This document shows positions 1-6,243 of a stretch of DNA of 23,522 nt, piece after piece. Source of the DNA: CAYMCJ01 sp964388985 (lineage in GTDB: Bacteria; Patescibacteriota; Patescibacteriia; Patescibacteriales; CAYMCJ01). Location of the stretch: contig CAYMCJ010000011.1 in NCBI GenBank assembly GCA_964388985.1, positions 1 to 23,522 on the forward strand. The letters are read 5' to 3'. The first letter of the stretch is position 1. Each line of letters starts with the position of its first letter. Below the pieces are notes generated by a model. It made no database searches. It was given only the letters and a program-made list of their open reading frames with translations, and was not told the DNA's origin. The position numbers and the translations under genes are program-made.

Positions 1-268
1 ATCTATTTTTAGCGTCTTCTATATACTCTTTTGAAATATCTATGCCAATATAATTTGAACCTAATAATTTTGCAGCTAAACAAGTTGTTCCGCTACCAAC
101 ATATGGGTCTAAAACCACTCCTTTTTTATCATCTAAAATAGAATAAATTATTCTTGTTGGCAAAACCAGCGGAAAGGGGGCTGGATGCCCATTTTTCCTT
201 TCTGGCGAGAAGCGCCAAATAGAAGTTAATAATGCATGTTTTGATTTTAACTCTTTTCCGATTTTATT
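1..268 (-). pseudogene. DNA methyltransferase fragment (C-terminal motif I region), no start in frame
   Basis: Translating the minus strand from 268 down to the window edge gives an open frame with the hallmarks of a DNA N6-adenine or N4-cytosine methyltransferase. It reads SIWRFSPERKNGHPAPFP, then the S-adenosylmethionine-binding motif DPYVGSGTT, then GSNYIGIDISKEY. This is the usual C-terminal order (motif X, then I) of beta-class enzymes, whose catalytic DPPY motif lies upstream. Here the frame is closed by a TAA at 269-271. There is no ATG, GTG or TTG between that stop and the conserved part, and no DPPY segment is visible. It overlaps the end of the upstream small ORF by 22 bases in a -1 frame. 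It is either a frameshifted or decayed gene, or hit by a sequencing error. The gene continues beyond the window edge. The family call is confident; the broken state is seen directly. Confidence 0.75.
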
Positions 269-486
269 TTAAGATTAACAATCTCATCATTAATTAGTTC
301 GCTATCAACTATATCCATTATTTTATAAGATTTGTAATTATTTTCTTCAATTTGATTATTTGCATACTCACTCTTGTTTTGAATATTTTTTGGGATTTCA
401 ACTTCGTATTGAATTTTTTCAGTTCTTTTAGTTGTTTCGTATTTAGTTAAAATATGCTTCATATTTTTTAATATTTTAGTTTCCAT
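247..486 (-). CDS. small ORF between nuclease and methyltransferase (unrecognised)
   Basis: This is a 79-residue, lysine/asparagine-rich, hydrophilic protein that I do not recognise. It starts at ATG 486 behind a good SD (GGGGAG, about 10 bases upstream on the minus strand), so it is probably translated. Its first 19 bases overlap the end of the nuclease gene, which suggests translational coupling. It stops at 247, inside the methyltransferase frame, which lies in the -1 frame. It could be the original N-terminus of the methyltransferase gene now separated by a frameshift, but it shows no methyltransferase motif. It could equally be an independent specificity or accessory ORF. Confidence 0.45.
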   Translation of the reverse strand: METKILKNMKHILTKYETTKRTEKIQYEVEIPKNIQNKSEYANNQIEENNYKSYKIMDIVDSELINDEIVNLKIKSEKS

Positions 487-947
487 TTTTTAAAATCTCC
501 CCACATTTTTTTAATTAATTTATATGATGCTCCCGTCGTGCTTTCTTTAAAATTTGGGATAGTTAAATTTCCTTTTTCTGATGGATATAAATGATAATGA
601 AAAATTGGCGTGGTTAAAGTGCAACATTTCAAAAATTCATCCACGCTAAATAATTTGAAAAACCAGGCATTAATATTTTCATCCTTACCCCTACATACTA
701 AAAATAAATAATTATTTTTATTATTTATCGCTTGGAACATCTCAGTTAACATCACCGTGCCAAAAAAATTACCATCTTCTTTTGATGAATATTTTATTTC
801 AATAAAATATTTTTGACCATTTTTATTGCCAAATAAATCGCAACTACTATTTTTTGCCAATTCTACATCTTTAAATCCATTTTTTTGTAGCCATTCAGCA
901 CATTTTCTCTTTGCCAATTTATCAGAAATTGTCTTTATTTTAGCCAT
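468..947 (-). CDS. PD-(D/E)XK-type nuclease, probable restriction endonuclease
   Basis: A 159-residue protein. Residues 36-52 fit a PD-(D/E)XK nuclease core: an acidic residue at D37 (CDLFG), then a beta-hairpin leading into FIEIK, giving E50-I-K52. A helix-rich N-terminus (residues 5-25) precedes the core. An aromatic-rich C-terminal half follows. In this fold the D, E and K residues bind Mg2+ and cut DNA. The gene lies directly upstream of, and overlaps, an ORF leading into a DNA methyltransferase fragment, so I infer the nuclease half of a type II restriction-modification pair. A plausible promoter lies just upstream (976-1004). The specificity cannot be read. It could also be a repair or Holliday-junction-type nuclease, but the methyltransferase neighbour argues for restriction. 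Confidence 0.6.
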   Translation of the reverse strand: MAKIKTISDKLAKRKCAEWLQKNGFKDVELAKNSSCDLFGNKNGQKYFIEIKYSSKEDGNFFGTVMLTEMFQAINNKNNYLFLVCRGKDENINAWFFKLFSVDEFLKCCTLTTPIFHYHLYPSEKGNLTIPNFKESTTGASYKLIKKMWGDFKKWKLKY

Positions 948-975
948 ATATCTTAGTTAAATAACTTATAGATAT

Positions 976-1004
976 ATAGTATAATAAATTTTAAATGTTG
1001 TCGA
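976..1004 (-). promoter_or_regulatory. putative sigma-70-type promoter of the nuclease gene
   Basis: Minus strand -35 TCGACA (999-1004), a 17-base spacer and -10 TACTAT (976-981). It sits 29 bases upstream of the nuclease start at 947, in the only gap between the two endonuclease-like genes. Five of six bases match the -35 consensus and four of six the -10. Confidence 0.4.
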
Positions 1005-1042
1005 GAGAAAATTTGTAATTATTTAAGAACAAAAAATAATAT

Positions 1043-1483
1043 TTAGACATAAGCCAGTTCACCATCTACAAAACCACCTATAAGCATATTTGGATTTTCT
1101 TTTTTATCTTTTCTTAATCTTTTGTGAGTATAATCAGTAAAATTACCGCCACCATTTAAACGACGCGGGCTCTTTCTTTTACTATTATCTTCAGAATTTA
1201 AATTTTGTGGTTTAGCTTCGCAGGCTATGGCTTTACAGCCAATTTGGGTTGATTGTTTAAATCCGTTATAACCAATTTTAGTATTTGTTGGCATATAACC
1301 TGCCAAGGATACGGTAATATATTCTCTGAGAAGCGAAGAATTTTTATCATTAATATAAACAGTAATCAAACTATTCAAAAGGGCAATTAATTGATCTTTA
1401 GATTTATCTAAAAGTAATGCGGATAATTCTTTGTGGGGTTTTGTTGCATATACCTTTATCACTTCATATAGTTCATTATTCAT
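1043..1483 (-). CDS. type II restriction endonuclease-like protein, probably C-terminally truncated
   Basis: A 146-residue protein. The N-terminal half (1-65) is helical. The second half has a dense conserved-looking block: GYNGFKQSTQIGC, ACEAKPQN, LNGGGNFTDYT, then GFVDGELAYV at the very end. I associate this E-x-KP / LNGGGNFTDYT / GFVDGxL pattern from memory with a family of type II restriction endonucleases; E93 and K95 would be the catalytic E-x-K pair. Such proteins normally continue past this point, but here a stop follows directly and no continuation is readable in the other frames of the next 90 bases. I therefore infer a truncated and possibly inactive enzyme. It has its own extended -10 promoter (TGGTATAAT) upstream. 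Confidence 0.5.
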   Translation of the reverse strand: MNNELYEVIKVYATKPHKELSALLLDKSKDQLIALLNSLITVYINDKNSSLLREYITVSLAGYMPTNTKIGYNGFKQSTQIGCKAIACEAKPQNLNSEDNSKRKSPRRLNGGGNFTDYTHKRLRKDKKENPNMLIGGFVDGELAYV

Positions 1484-1546
1484 ATTTGTATTAATTAAAT
1501 TTTTAATTTTAATTGAATTAATTTTTTTATGTATCTTTCTACCTAA

Positions 1547-1555
1547 ATTATACCA
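1547..1555 (-). promoter_or_regulatory. extended -10 promoter element
   Basis: Minus strand TGGTATAAT (TG-n-TATAAT extended -10), 64 bases upstream of the start at 1483. There is no good -35; the upstream position is occupied by the T tract of the ftsI terminator, so the downstream gene seems to restart transcription right after termination. Confidence 0.5.
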
Positions 1556-1562
1556 TTCTCTC

Positions 1563-1597
1563 TAAAAAAAGCAAAAAACCGGCTTAAAAAACCGGTT
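1563..1597 (-). terminator. intrinsic terminator of the ftsI/dcw operon
   Basis: On the minus strand, stem AACCGG (1592-1597) pairs with CCGGTT (1577-1582), closing a 9-base loop. It is followed by TTTTGC and a run of seven T (1564-1570). It lies about 36 bases beyond the ftsI stop. Confidence 0.75.
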
Positions 1598-1604
1598 GCC
1601 AGCA

Positions 1605-1632
1605 CCTAAAAGCTAAAACCTAAAACCTAAAA
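1605..1632. repeat. period-7 tandem repeat, CCTAAAA-type, at the ftsI 3' end
   Basis: Four consecutive heptamers: CCTAAAA, GCTAAAA, CCTAAAA, CCTAAAA. They end one base before the ftsI stop codon (TAG at 1634-1636) and lie between the gene and its terminator. On the coding strand this reads TTTTAGG-like units. Confidence 0.85.
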
Positions 1633-1633
1633 G

Positions 1634-3709
1634 CTACTTCCTTTCCTTCGGCACCTGATAATATTGCAATAAAAATTCCGCTATTTCACTAAAAAGCGGC
1701 GCGGCCGAAGAAACCGCAAACTGCACATCCTTGGGGTCGTTTAATTTAACCAACATCACGAATTTAGGCTCGTCAATCGGCGCGATACCGATAAAAGTAT
1801 GGATGGTCCGCCCGCTGTATCCCCTGGCTACAGTTGAGGCCACTTCAGCGGTACCGGTTTTGCCTCCTATCCAATATCCTTTTACACCCGCGTTTTTGGC
1901 ATGCCCACTCTCAACCACATTAACCAGCATTCCCAAAAGAAGGGTGGCGGCCTTTTCCGAAATTACGCGCCTTATTTGTATTGGTCTGGTGATATCCTTT
2001 GAGCCGTCATTATGAATTATTTCCTGAACAATATACGGCTTCATTAATATCCCATTATTGGCAATGGCGGCATAGGCGGTAATCATCTGCAAAGGCGTTA
2101 CCGAAATGCCCTGACCGTAAGAAGCGGTAGCGGCGTAAATTTCTTGAATTTTATTTTTTAGCAGATTATTTATATTTCCAAAGCTTTCCGCTTCCAGCTC
2201 AATTCCGGTCTTTTCTCCAAAGCCGAAATTTTTAACATAGGCGGCAAAATTTTCTATCCCGGTTTGTTGCATGGCAAAAATGGCTCCAGTATTGAGTGAT
2301 AGCTCCAAGACCGTATTCATACTGGCTTCGCCGTGCCCGCCGAAGGTATCGTAATCGGAATTTTTAATTGTCCAATCCTGAATTTTAACCTGCCCTTTGT
2401 CATTATAGGTAGTTTCGGGGGTTATGCTCCCCTGGTCAAGAGCGGCGGCCATTGTTATCGCTTTAAAAATTGAACCAGGCTCATATTGTTCAAAAATTAC
2501 CGGATTGTTAAATATTTTAATATCTTCAACCTCTTCATAATTATTGGGGTCAAAATTAGGCCAGGAACACATAGCGATAATCGCCCCTGAATTCGGCTCC
2601 ATAATTATAACGTTGCCGGAATCCGCCCCATGTTTTTGGGCCGACTCATTTAATTTTTGGCAGACAACAAATTGCACGGAACGGTTAATAGTAAGAACCA
2701 AATCACTGCCATTAATCGGCTTTATATATTCCCGGTCATTTACTATCACAATATTTCTATCCGCCCCTCTTTCCGCCTTTACCAAACCCAGCTGCCCGGA
2801 TAATTCTTCGTTGAAAAATCCCTCCAGCCCGTATTTCCCAACAAATTCGTTATCGGACATACCGACAAAACCCAAAACATGCGAGCCGACATCTCCTTCC
2901 GGGTAATAACGATGGGTTACCATGGTATATGATATGCCTTTGAATTTTACAACCTCTTTCACATCATTCTCCGCGATTTTATATATTTTTCCTTCCTTAA
3001 GCTCCAACTGGTTGCTTTCTTCGCCTGTCAATAAGGCTAATAATTTTATTAATGTTTCCTCGTCCACCTTATTTTCCATCGGTTCGTAGGGGTCATTTTT
3101 CTTTTTCAATTTTTTTAAATAATCATCAATTATTAAATCTTTTTGTATCTTTAATTCAGTCTCTCTTTTAATTTTATATAATTCCTGATAATCTTTGTCA
3201 TACTTATAATTTTCATATCTTTTTTTCACTTCATTTTCCTTGTTTATTCTGTCTTCTTCTGAAAGACCCAGGGTCGCCAAAAAAACCAGTTCTTCTTTTA
3301 ATTTTTCCTCTTCTTGTTTTTTAAAAAATTCATCAACCTTTTCTTCGGTTTCTTCCTTATTGAAAATAATATATAATTTTTCCGCCACTTCTTCAGCCTG
3401 GTCAATATCTTCGGGAACAGCATATACTAAGGCAAAGTCCTTATCAGTCGCAAAAGGATATAATTCTTTCATATCATCAGTAATTTTTTTATCGTTGTTT
3501 ATATATATTTTCCCCCGGCTTTGTTTTAGTTCATTAAATGATTCGTGCTGATTAGAGGCTTTAGCTGAATATAAATCATATTCCCGGACCTGGATATCAA
3601 ATAATTTATAAACTGTTAAACTTCCCAATAAAAAAACAATCGCAATTATTAAATTTATGCGATTATTTTTAATAACAATCTTCTTTTTGTTTTCTCTCCA
3701 TAATCTCAT
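1634..3709 (-). CDS. ftsI: class B penicillin-binding protein, septal transpeptidase FtsI (PBP3/SpoVD-like)
   Basis: The transpeptidase that cross-links septal peptidoglycan, anchored in the membrane with its catalytic domain outside. The protein has 691 residues, with one N-terminal membrane helix (about 18-38). A dimerisation/pedestal region runs to about 330 and contains SRGKIYI (64-70) and the YPEGDVGSHVLGFVG segment. The transpeptidase domain carries all three catalytic motifs: SxxK as S413-IF-K416, SxN as S471-L-N473, and KTG at 617-619 (GGKTGTAE). An unusual charged, probably coiled-coil stretch at about 115-205 lengthens the pedestal; the conserved KKNDPYEP segment follows it. The start at 3709 lies two bases after the ftsL stop, so the pair is tightly coupled. 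It is the last gene of the operon, ending in the terminator at 1563-1597. Confidence 0.93.
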   Translation of the reverse strand: MRLWRENKKKIVIKNNRINLIIAIVFLLGSLTVYKLFDIQVREYDLYSAKASNQHESFNELKQSRGKIYINNDKKITDDMKELYPFATDKDFALVYAVPEDIDQAEEVAEKLYIIFNKEETEEKVDEFFKKQEEEKLKEELVFLATLGLSEEDRINKENEVKKRYENYKYDKDYQELYKIKRETELKIQKDLIIDDYLKKLKKKNDPYEPMENKVDEETLIKLLALLTGEESNQLELKEGKIYKIAENDVKEVVKFKGISYTMVTHRYYPEGDVGSHVLGFVGMSDNEFVGKYGLEGFFNEELSGQLGLVKAERGADRNIVIVNDREYIKPINGSDLVLTINRSVQFVVCQKLNESAQKHGADSGNVIIMEPNSGAIIAMCSWPNFDPNNYEEVEDIKIFNNPVIFEQYEPGSIFKAITMAAALDQGSITPETTYNDKGQVKIQDWTIKNSDYDTFGGHGEASMNTVLELSLNTGAIFAMQQTGIENFAAYVKNFGFGEKTGIELEAESFGNINNLLKNKIQEIYAATASYGQGISVTPLQMITAYAAIANNGILMKPYIVQEIIHNDGSKDITRPIQIRRVISEKAATLLLGMLVNVVESGHAKNAGVKGYWIGGKTGTAEVASTVARGYSGRTIHTFIGIAPIDEPKFVMLVKLNDPKDVQFAVSSAAPLFSEIAEFLLQYYQVPKERK

Positions 3710-3711
3710 AT

Positions 3712-4071
3712 TTATTTTTTAGCGACGGCTCCATCAATTACGGTAATATAATCTACTTCTCCAACCGCGACCATATTAATATCTTTCGCTCGTTCGCTTA
3801 AATTATTATATGATTTTAATAACGTTATTTTTAATTCCATATCCTTATTTTCTAAAATTAATTTATCCGCCCTACCCTTTGATTCCTGTAACTCAAACCC
3901 TTTTATCATCAAATCATTTATACCGCTTAAATAATAAACTCCGGCGGTTATTATTAATAATACCAATAATTTATTTAAATTCTTAAAACTTATTATTTTT
4001 TTAAAAATATTCCTTCTTTCTTTTTCTTTATTAATTATTGCTTTTGTGTTAGTTATTTTTGTTTCCTGCAT
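3712..4071 (-). CDS. ftsL: FtsL-like cell-division protein
   Basis: A 119-residue bitopic protein. It has a basic cytoplasmic N-terminus (1-32), one membrane helix (about 34-50) and an extracellular segment with a short coiled coil (about 58-92, ESKGRADKLILENKDMELK). This is the FtsL/DivIC architecture, whose members form the FtsQLB complex that activates the septal synthase. Sequence conservation in FtsL is low, so the call rests on topology and on its canonical position between rsmH and ftsI. It sits two bases upstream of ftsI. A repeat-rich spacer of about 209 bases separates it from rsmH. Confidence 0.8.
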   Translation of the reverse strand: MQETKITNTKAIINKEKERRNIFKKIISFKNLNKLLVLLIITAGVYYLSGINDLMIKGFELQESKGRADKLILENKDMELKITLLKSYNNLSERAKDINMVAVGEVDYITVIDGAVAKK

Positions 4072-4097
4072 ATTTATTTTTAGTTAAATGTGAATTG

Positions 4098-4174
4098 CTA
4101 CACCGCCGGATAATCCGGATGTCCCGCATTGTAGTACAGGTCGCCGTAAGGCGATAACACTCGGATGTGCCCGA
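4098..4174. repeat. palindrome cluster in the rsmH-ftsL spacer
   Basis: Three GC-rich inverted repeats in an otherwise AT-rich spacer: CCGGATaATCCGG (4106-4118) nested inside CTACA...TGTAG (4098-4134); TCGCCgtaaGGCGA (4141-4154); and TCGGatgtgcCCGA (4161-4174). They lead directly into repeat copy A. Any operon mRNA reading from rsmH to ftsL would fold these into consecutive hairpins. Confidence 0.75.
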
Positions 4175-4255
4175 TTTGTCCCGCCACTTATTTAATTATA
4201 TATTAAGGGCGGGATCCCGTTTACCTCGCATATGCGATGGCCGAAGGCGGTGATA
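4175..4255 (-). repeat. palindromic repeat element, copy A (intergenic)
   Basis: An element of about 80 bases, nearly identical to copy B inside rsmH. Shared blocks on the plus strand are TTTGTCCCGCCACTTA, a variable AT-rich loop, GGCGGGATCCCGTTT, CCTCGCATATGCGATGGCC and AAGGCGGTGATA. It contains nested palindromes: TCCCGCC...GGCGGGA, GGGATCCC and TCGCATATGCGA. In the rsmH reading sense it contains in-frame stops in the loop, unlike copy B. It forms most of the spacer between rsmH and ftsL. Confidence 0.85.
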
Positions 4256-4262
4256 GTCGGGC

Positions 4263-4275
4263 TCGCCGCAGGCGA
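4263..4275. repeat. short palindrome TCGCCgcaGGCGA
   Basis: A perfect 5-bp-arm inverted repeat five bases beyond the rsmH stop. It and the bases after it (GGCGATAAC) nearly repeat the palindrome at 4141-4158, so copy A is bracketed by a direct pair of these small palindromes. Confidence 0.7.
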
Positions 4276-4280
4276 TAACA

Positions 4281-5354
4281 TTAAATCTTCTCCGCTATTC
4301 TCATCTTGGCGCTTCTGGCCCTGGGATTACTTTTTATTTCATTATCCGTTGGTATTATAACTTTTTTATTAATAATTTTTAATTGAGCTTTGTGGCCACA
4401 TCTACAAACGGGTAACTCCGGCGGGCAGATACAATCTTTACTTTCCTGCCTGAAAAATCTTTTAACAATGCGGTCTTCCAAACTATGATATGAAATTACC
4501 ATTATCTTTCCCGATGGCTTTAATAATTTTATCGCCGCTGCCAAGGCGATTTTTAAATTTTCCAATTCATTATTCGTAGCTATCCTCAGCGCCTGAAAAA
4601 TTTTTGTGGCCGGATGTATTTTTCTTTTAAAATTCTGACATTTTTTCGGAATAGCCTCTAAAATAATTTCTACCAACTGACCAGTAGTTTTGATTCGTTT
4701 GGTTTTACGATACTCGGTAATTTTCTTCGCTATTTTTTCAGCTAACCGTTCTTCTCCGTATTCTCTAAAAATTTTTTCTAAATCACTCTGACGCCAATGG
4801 TTTACAATATATTCCGTATCATTATTCACGCCTTTGCCGGCAAAATCCATATTTAGCGGAGCATCCAATTTAAAAGAGAATCCCCGGCTCCTGTCCTGGA
4901 GTTGAGCTGATGATAACCCCAAATCGAATACAATACCGTCAAAATTAATGGTCTTTTTAGAATTCCCAGTCGGTAGAACTTCAAGGGAAGGGTTTTTTGC
5001 GGCGAAATCCGATACAATTTTTTGTAAATTTTTAAAATTTTCATTTATTAAAATGACATTGCCTAATTTGTCCCGCCACTTATATTTATTTTGTGAAGGC
5101 GGGATCCCGTTTGCCTCGCATATGCGATGGCCAAGGCGGTGATAATTTATTTTTTTTAATTTGGCATTCTTAATCGCATTTTCATCCAAGTCAATCGCTA
5201 ATACTTGGCCGGTTTTTCCCACTTGCTTTGCCAGCGCAAATGTATATCCGCCTCCTCCCAAAGTACAATCAATAAAAAATTGCCCTTTTCGGGGATTTAA
5301 ATAATTAATAACCTCCTCTATCATCACTGGTGTATGTTGATACTCTGTACTCAT
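4281..5354 (-). CDS. rsmH: 16S rRNA (cytosine1402-N4)-methyltransferase RsmH, carrying an in-frame repeat insertion
   Basis: RsmH methylates N4 of C1402 in the ribosomal decoding centre using S-adenosylmethionine. Family motifs are present: N-terminal HTPVMIEEV (7-15), the AdoMet loop DCTLGGGGYT (29-38), AIDLDENA (53-60), FDLGLSSAQL (143-152), RGFSF (157-161), and the C-terminal SYHSLEDRIVKRFF and NPRARSAKMR. At 357 residues it is longer than the roughly 300-315 typical of the family. Residues Y71-K96 are encoded exactly by palindromic repeat copy B (78 bases, 26 codons), inserted between AIDLDENAIKNAKLKKIN and the conserved NVILINENF strand. There is a smaller extra stretch near 118-137. The start at ATG 5354 lies in a CTCATAA repeat; neighbouring ATGs in that repeat are out of frame. 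The enzyme is probably still active because all motifs survive. Confidence 0.93.
   Translation of the reverse strand: MSTEYQHTPVMIEEVINYLNPRKGQFFIDCTLGGGGYTFALAKQVGKTGQVLAIDLDENAIKNAKLKKINYHRLGHRICEANGIPPSQNKYKWRDKLGNVILINENFKNLQKIVSDFAAKNPSLEVLPTGNSKKTINFDGIVFDLGLSSAQLQDRSRGFSFKLDAPLNMDFAGKGVNNDTEYIVNHWRQSDLEKIFREYGEERLAEKIAKKITEYRKTKRIKTTGQLVEIILEAIPKKCQNFKRKIHPATKIFQALRIATNNELENLKIALAAAIKLLKPSGKIMVISYHSLEDRIVKRFFRQESKDCICPPELPVCRCGHKAQLKIINKKVIIPTDNEIKSNPRARSAKMRIAEKI
5067..5144 (-). repeat. palindromic repeat element, copy B (inside rsmH, in frame)
   Basis: 78 bases homologous to copy A over all non-loop blocks. Apart from the loop, only a G/A change and two single-base gaps differ. Its ends coincide with codon boundaries of rsmH (codons 71-96), and the AT-rich loop has no stop codon here, so the gene stays open. 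The repeat adds 26 residues, including HRLGHRICEANGIPP, to a universally conserved enzyme. The arrangement recalls the Rickettsia palindromic elements known to insert in frame into genes, but no sequence relation to those is claimed. Confidence 0.88.
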
Positions 5355-5370
5355 AACTCATAACTCATAA
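5350..5370. repeat. period-7 tandem repeat (CTCATAA)x3 over the rsmH start
   Basis: Three exact heptamers on the plus strand; the coding strand reads TTATGAG units. The first contains the rsmH start codon (5352-5354). The other two supply out-of-frame ATGs upstream, and no SD is present. Confidence 0.9.
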
Positions 5371-5400
5371 CATGGAACTGGTTATATACGTTACGCAATT

Positions 5401-5541
5401 TTATAATACTAAGGCTCTGGCTCTTTCAAAAATAATCCGGCGCAACTGGCTACTTTCCACTAATGGCGCTTTGATTATTTTTACTCTCACGTTTTGGGCT
5501 TCTGTATTTGTGTTTGTTTGGCATTGTATCTTTTTTGACAT
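5401..5541 (-). CDS. possible small protein upstream of rsmH
   Basis: A 46-residue ORF on the operon strand: ATG at 5541, stop TAA at 5401-5403. It begins MSKKIQCQTNTNTEAQN and ends FERARALVL. It is basic and has no membrane segment. It fills most of the 211-base gap between rsmH and the next small ORF in an otherwise compact operon. I see no SD. I do not recognise the protein, and it may be chance. A plus-strand ORF over the same bases looks less plausible because it opposes the operon. Confidence 0.35.
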   Translation of the reverse strand: MSKKIQCQTNTNTEAQNVRVKIIKAPLVESSQLRRIIFERARALVL

Positions 5542-5565
5542 AATTTTTGTGTTTAATTTTTATAT

Positions 5566-5682
5566 TTAATTTTTTGATATTTTTAATTCATTTATTCCGT
5601 CAATATCAAAGCTATTTACTTTCTGTTCAACGATTAAAGCCAAACTTAATATAATAATAAAAATAATTAATACTTTTTTCAT
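5566..5682 (-). CDS. small single-span membrane or secreted peptide in the mraZ-rsmH interval
   Basis: A 38-residue ORF from ATG 5682. A short basic start (MKK) is followed by a strongly hydrophobic helix (about 4-20), then a polar tail ending ELKISKN. This looks like a signal anchor or signal peptide. A longer reading from GTG 5787, with a possible AGGAAG SD, would add 35 residues translated from palindromic copy C. I prefer the shorter start because the extension is repeat-derived. The location inside the dcw operon suggests an accessory membrane peptide, but there is no family evidence. Confidence 0.4.
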   Translation of the reverse strand: MKKVLIIFIIILSLALIVEQKVNSFDIDGINELKISKN

Positions 5683-5701
5683 ATTTATTTTTGTTTTAAC
5701 G

Positions 5702-5766
5702 TTATTCGCTTTGCGAACCCGCGCTATCACCGCCTTTGCGAGGGGCGGGACGGGACATACGAATAA
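5702..5766 (+). repeat. palindromic repeat element, copy C (internally deleted, inverted orientation)
   Basis: The core 5725-5758 reads TATCACCGCCTT, TGCGAGG, GGCGGGAC, GGGACATA. This matches the minus-strand sense of copies A and B, with the central palindrome missing. It lies in the opposite orientation to A and B. It is bracketed by TTATTCG (5702-5708) and CGAATAA (5760-5766), an exact inverted pair, and contains the hairpin TTCGCtttGCGAA (5705-5717). It sits between mraZ and the small ORF. Confidence 0.6.
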
Positions 5767-5805
5767 TATCTTACTATAAAATATCACTTTTTACTTCTCA
5801 CTTCC

Positions 5806-6237
5806 TTAGACTCCCAACTCTCCCATTGCCTCCGCAATATTATTGCTTTCCCTTTCCGCTCCGGTTTTATATTTATTCCAAACAGCTTCGTCCCAAATTT
5901 CCAACTTATCATAAAGTCCGGCGATAATTGCTTTTTTATTTAAACGACCAAATTTTCTTAAATATTCAGGCAGAGTAATCCGCCCCTGATTATCAAAGTC
6001 AACTTCCATGGCGCCAGCCAGCATTAAACGTGAAAAGGCCCTGGCTTTTGCCTGGCCAATCGGTAAATTAGCTAATTTTTCCGCCAAAATTTTCCATTCC
6101 TTTTTAGGATACAAAAAAAGACAGTTATCCAACCCCCTGGTAACAACGGCTCCACTTTTAAGTATTGTCCGAAATTTTGCCGGCACCGCCAACCTGCCTT
6201 TGCTATCTAGATTATGACTATACTCACCAATAAACAT
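5806..6237 (-). CDS. mraZ: transcriptional regulator MraZ
   Basis: MraZ is an AbrB-fold DNA-binding protein that autoregulates the division/cell-wall cluster. The 143-residue product begins MFIGEYSHNLDSKGRLAVP and contains the two diagnostic DxxxR motifs, DSKGR near residue 11 and DNQGR in the second half, one per swapped-hairpin repeat. I chose ATG 6237 rather than an upstream ATG at 6276, because the extra 13 residues would be translated from a period-7 repeat and the family begins MF(I/M)GEY. It is the first gene of the operon. It has no SD. A strong promoter lies about 370 bases upstream with GTG-rich repeats that could be its own binding sites. Confidence 0.93.
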   Translation of the reverse strand: MFIGEYSHNLDSKGRLAVPAKFRTILKSGAVVTRGLDNCLFLYPKKEWKILAEKLANLPIGQAKARAFSRLMLAGAMEVDFDNQGRITLPEYLRKFGRLNKKAIIAGLYDKLEIWDEAVWNKYKTGAERESNNIAEAMGELGV

Positions 6238-6243
6238 AATTAA

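Noticed and set aside
1731..3551. Plus-strand ORFs inside ftsI
   Set aside because: They are shadows of the well-supported minus-strand ftsI frame.
5372..5569. Plus-strand 65-codon hydrophobic ORF in the mraZ-rsmH gap
   Set aside because: It opposes the operon, has no SD or promoter, and its hydrophobicity follows from T-rich sequence. The minus strand of the same bases has more plausible small ORFs.
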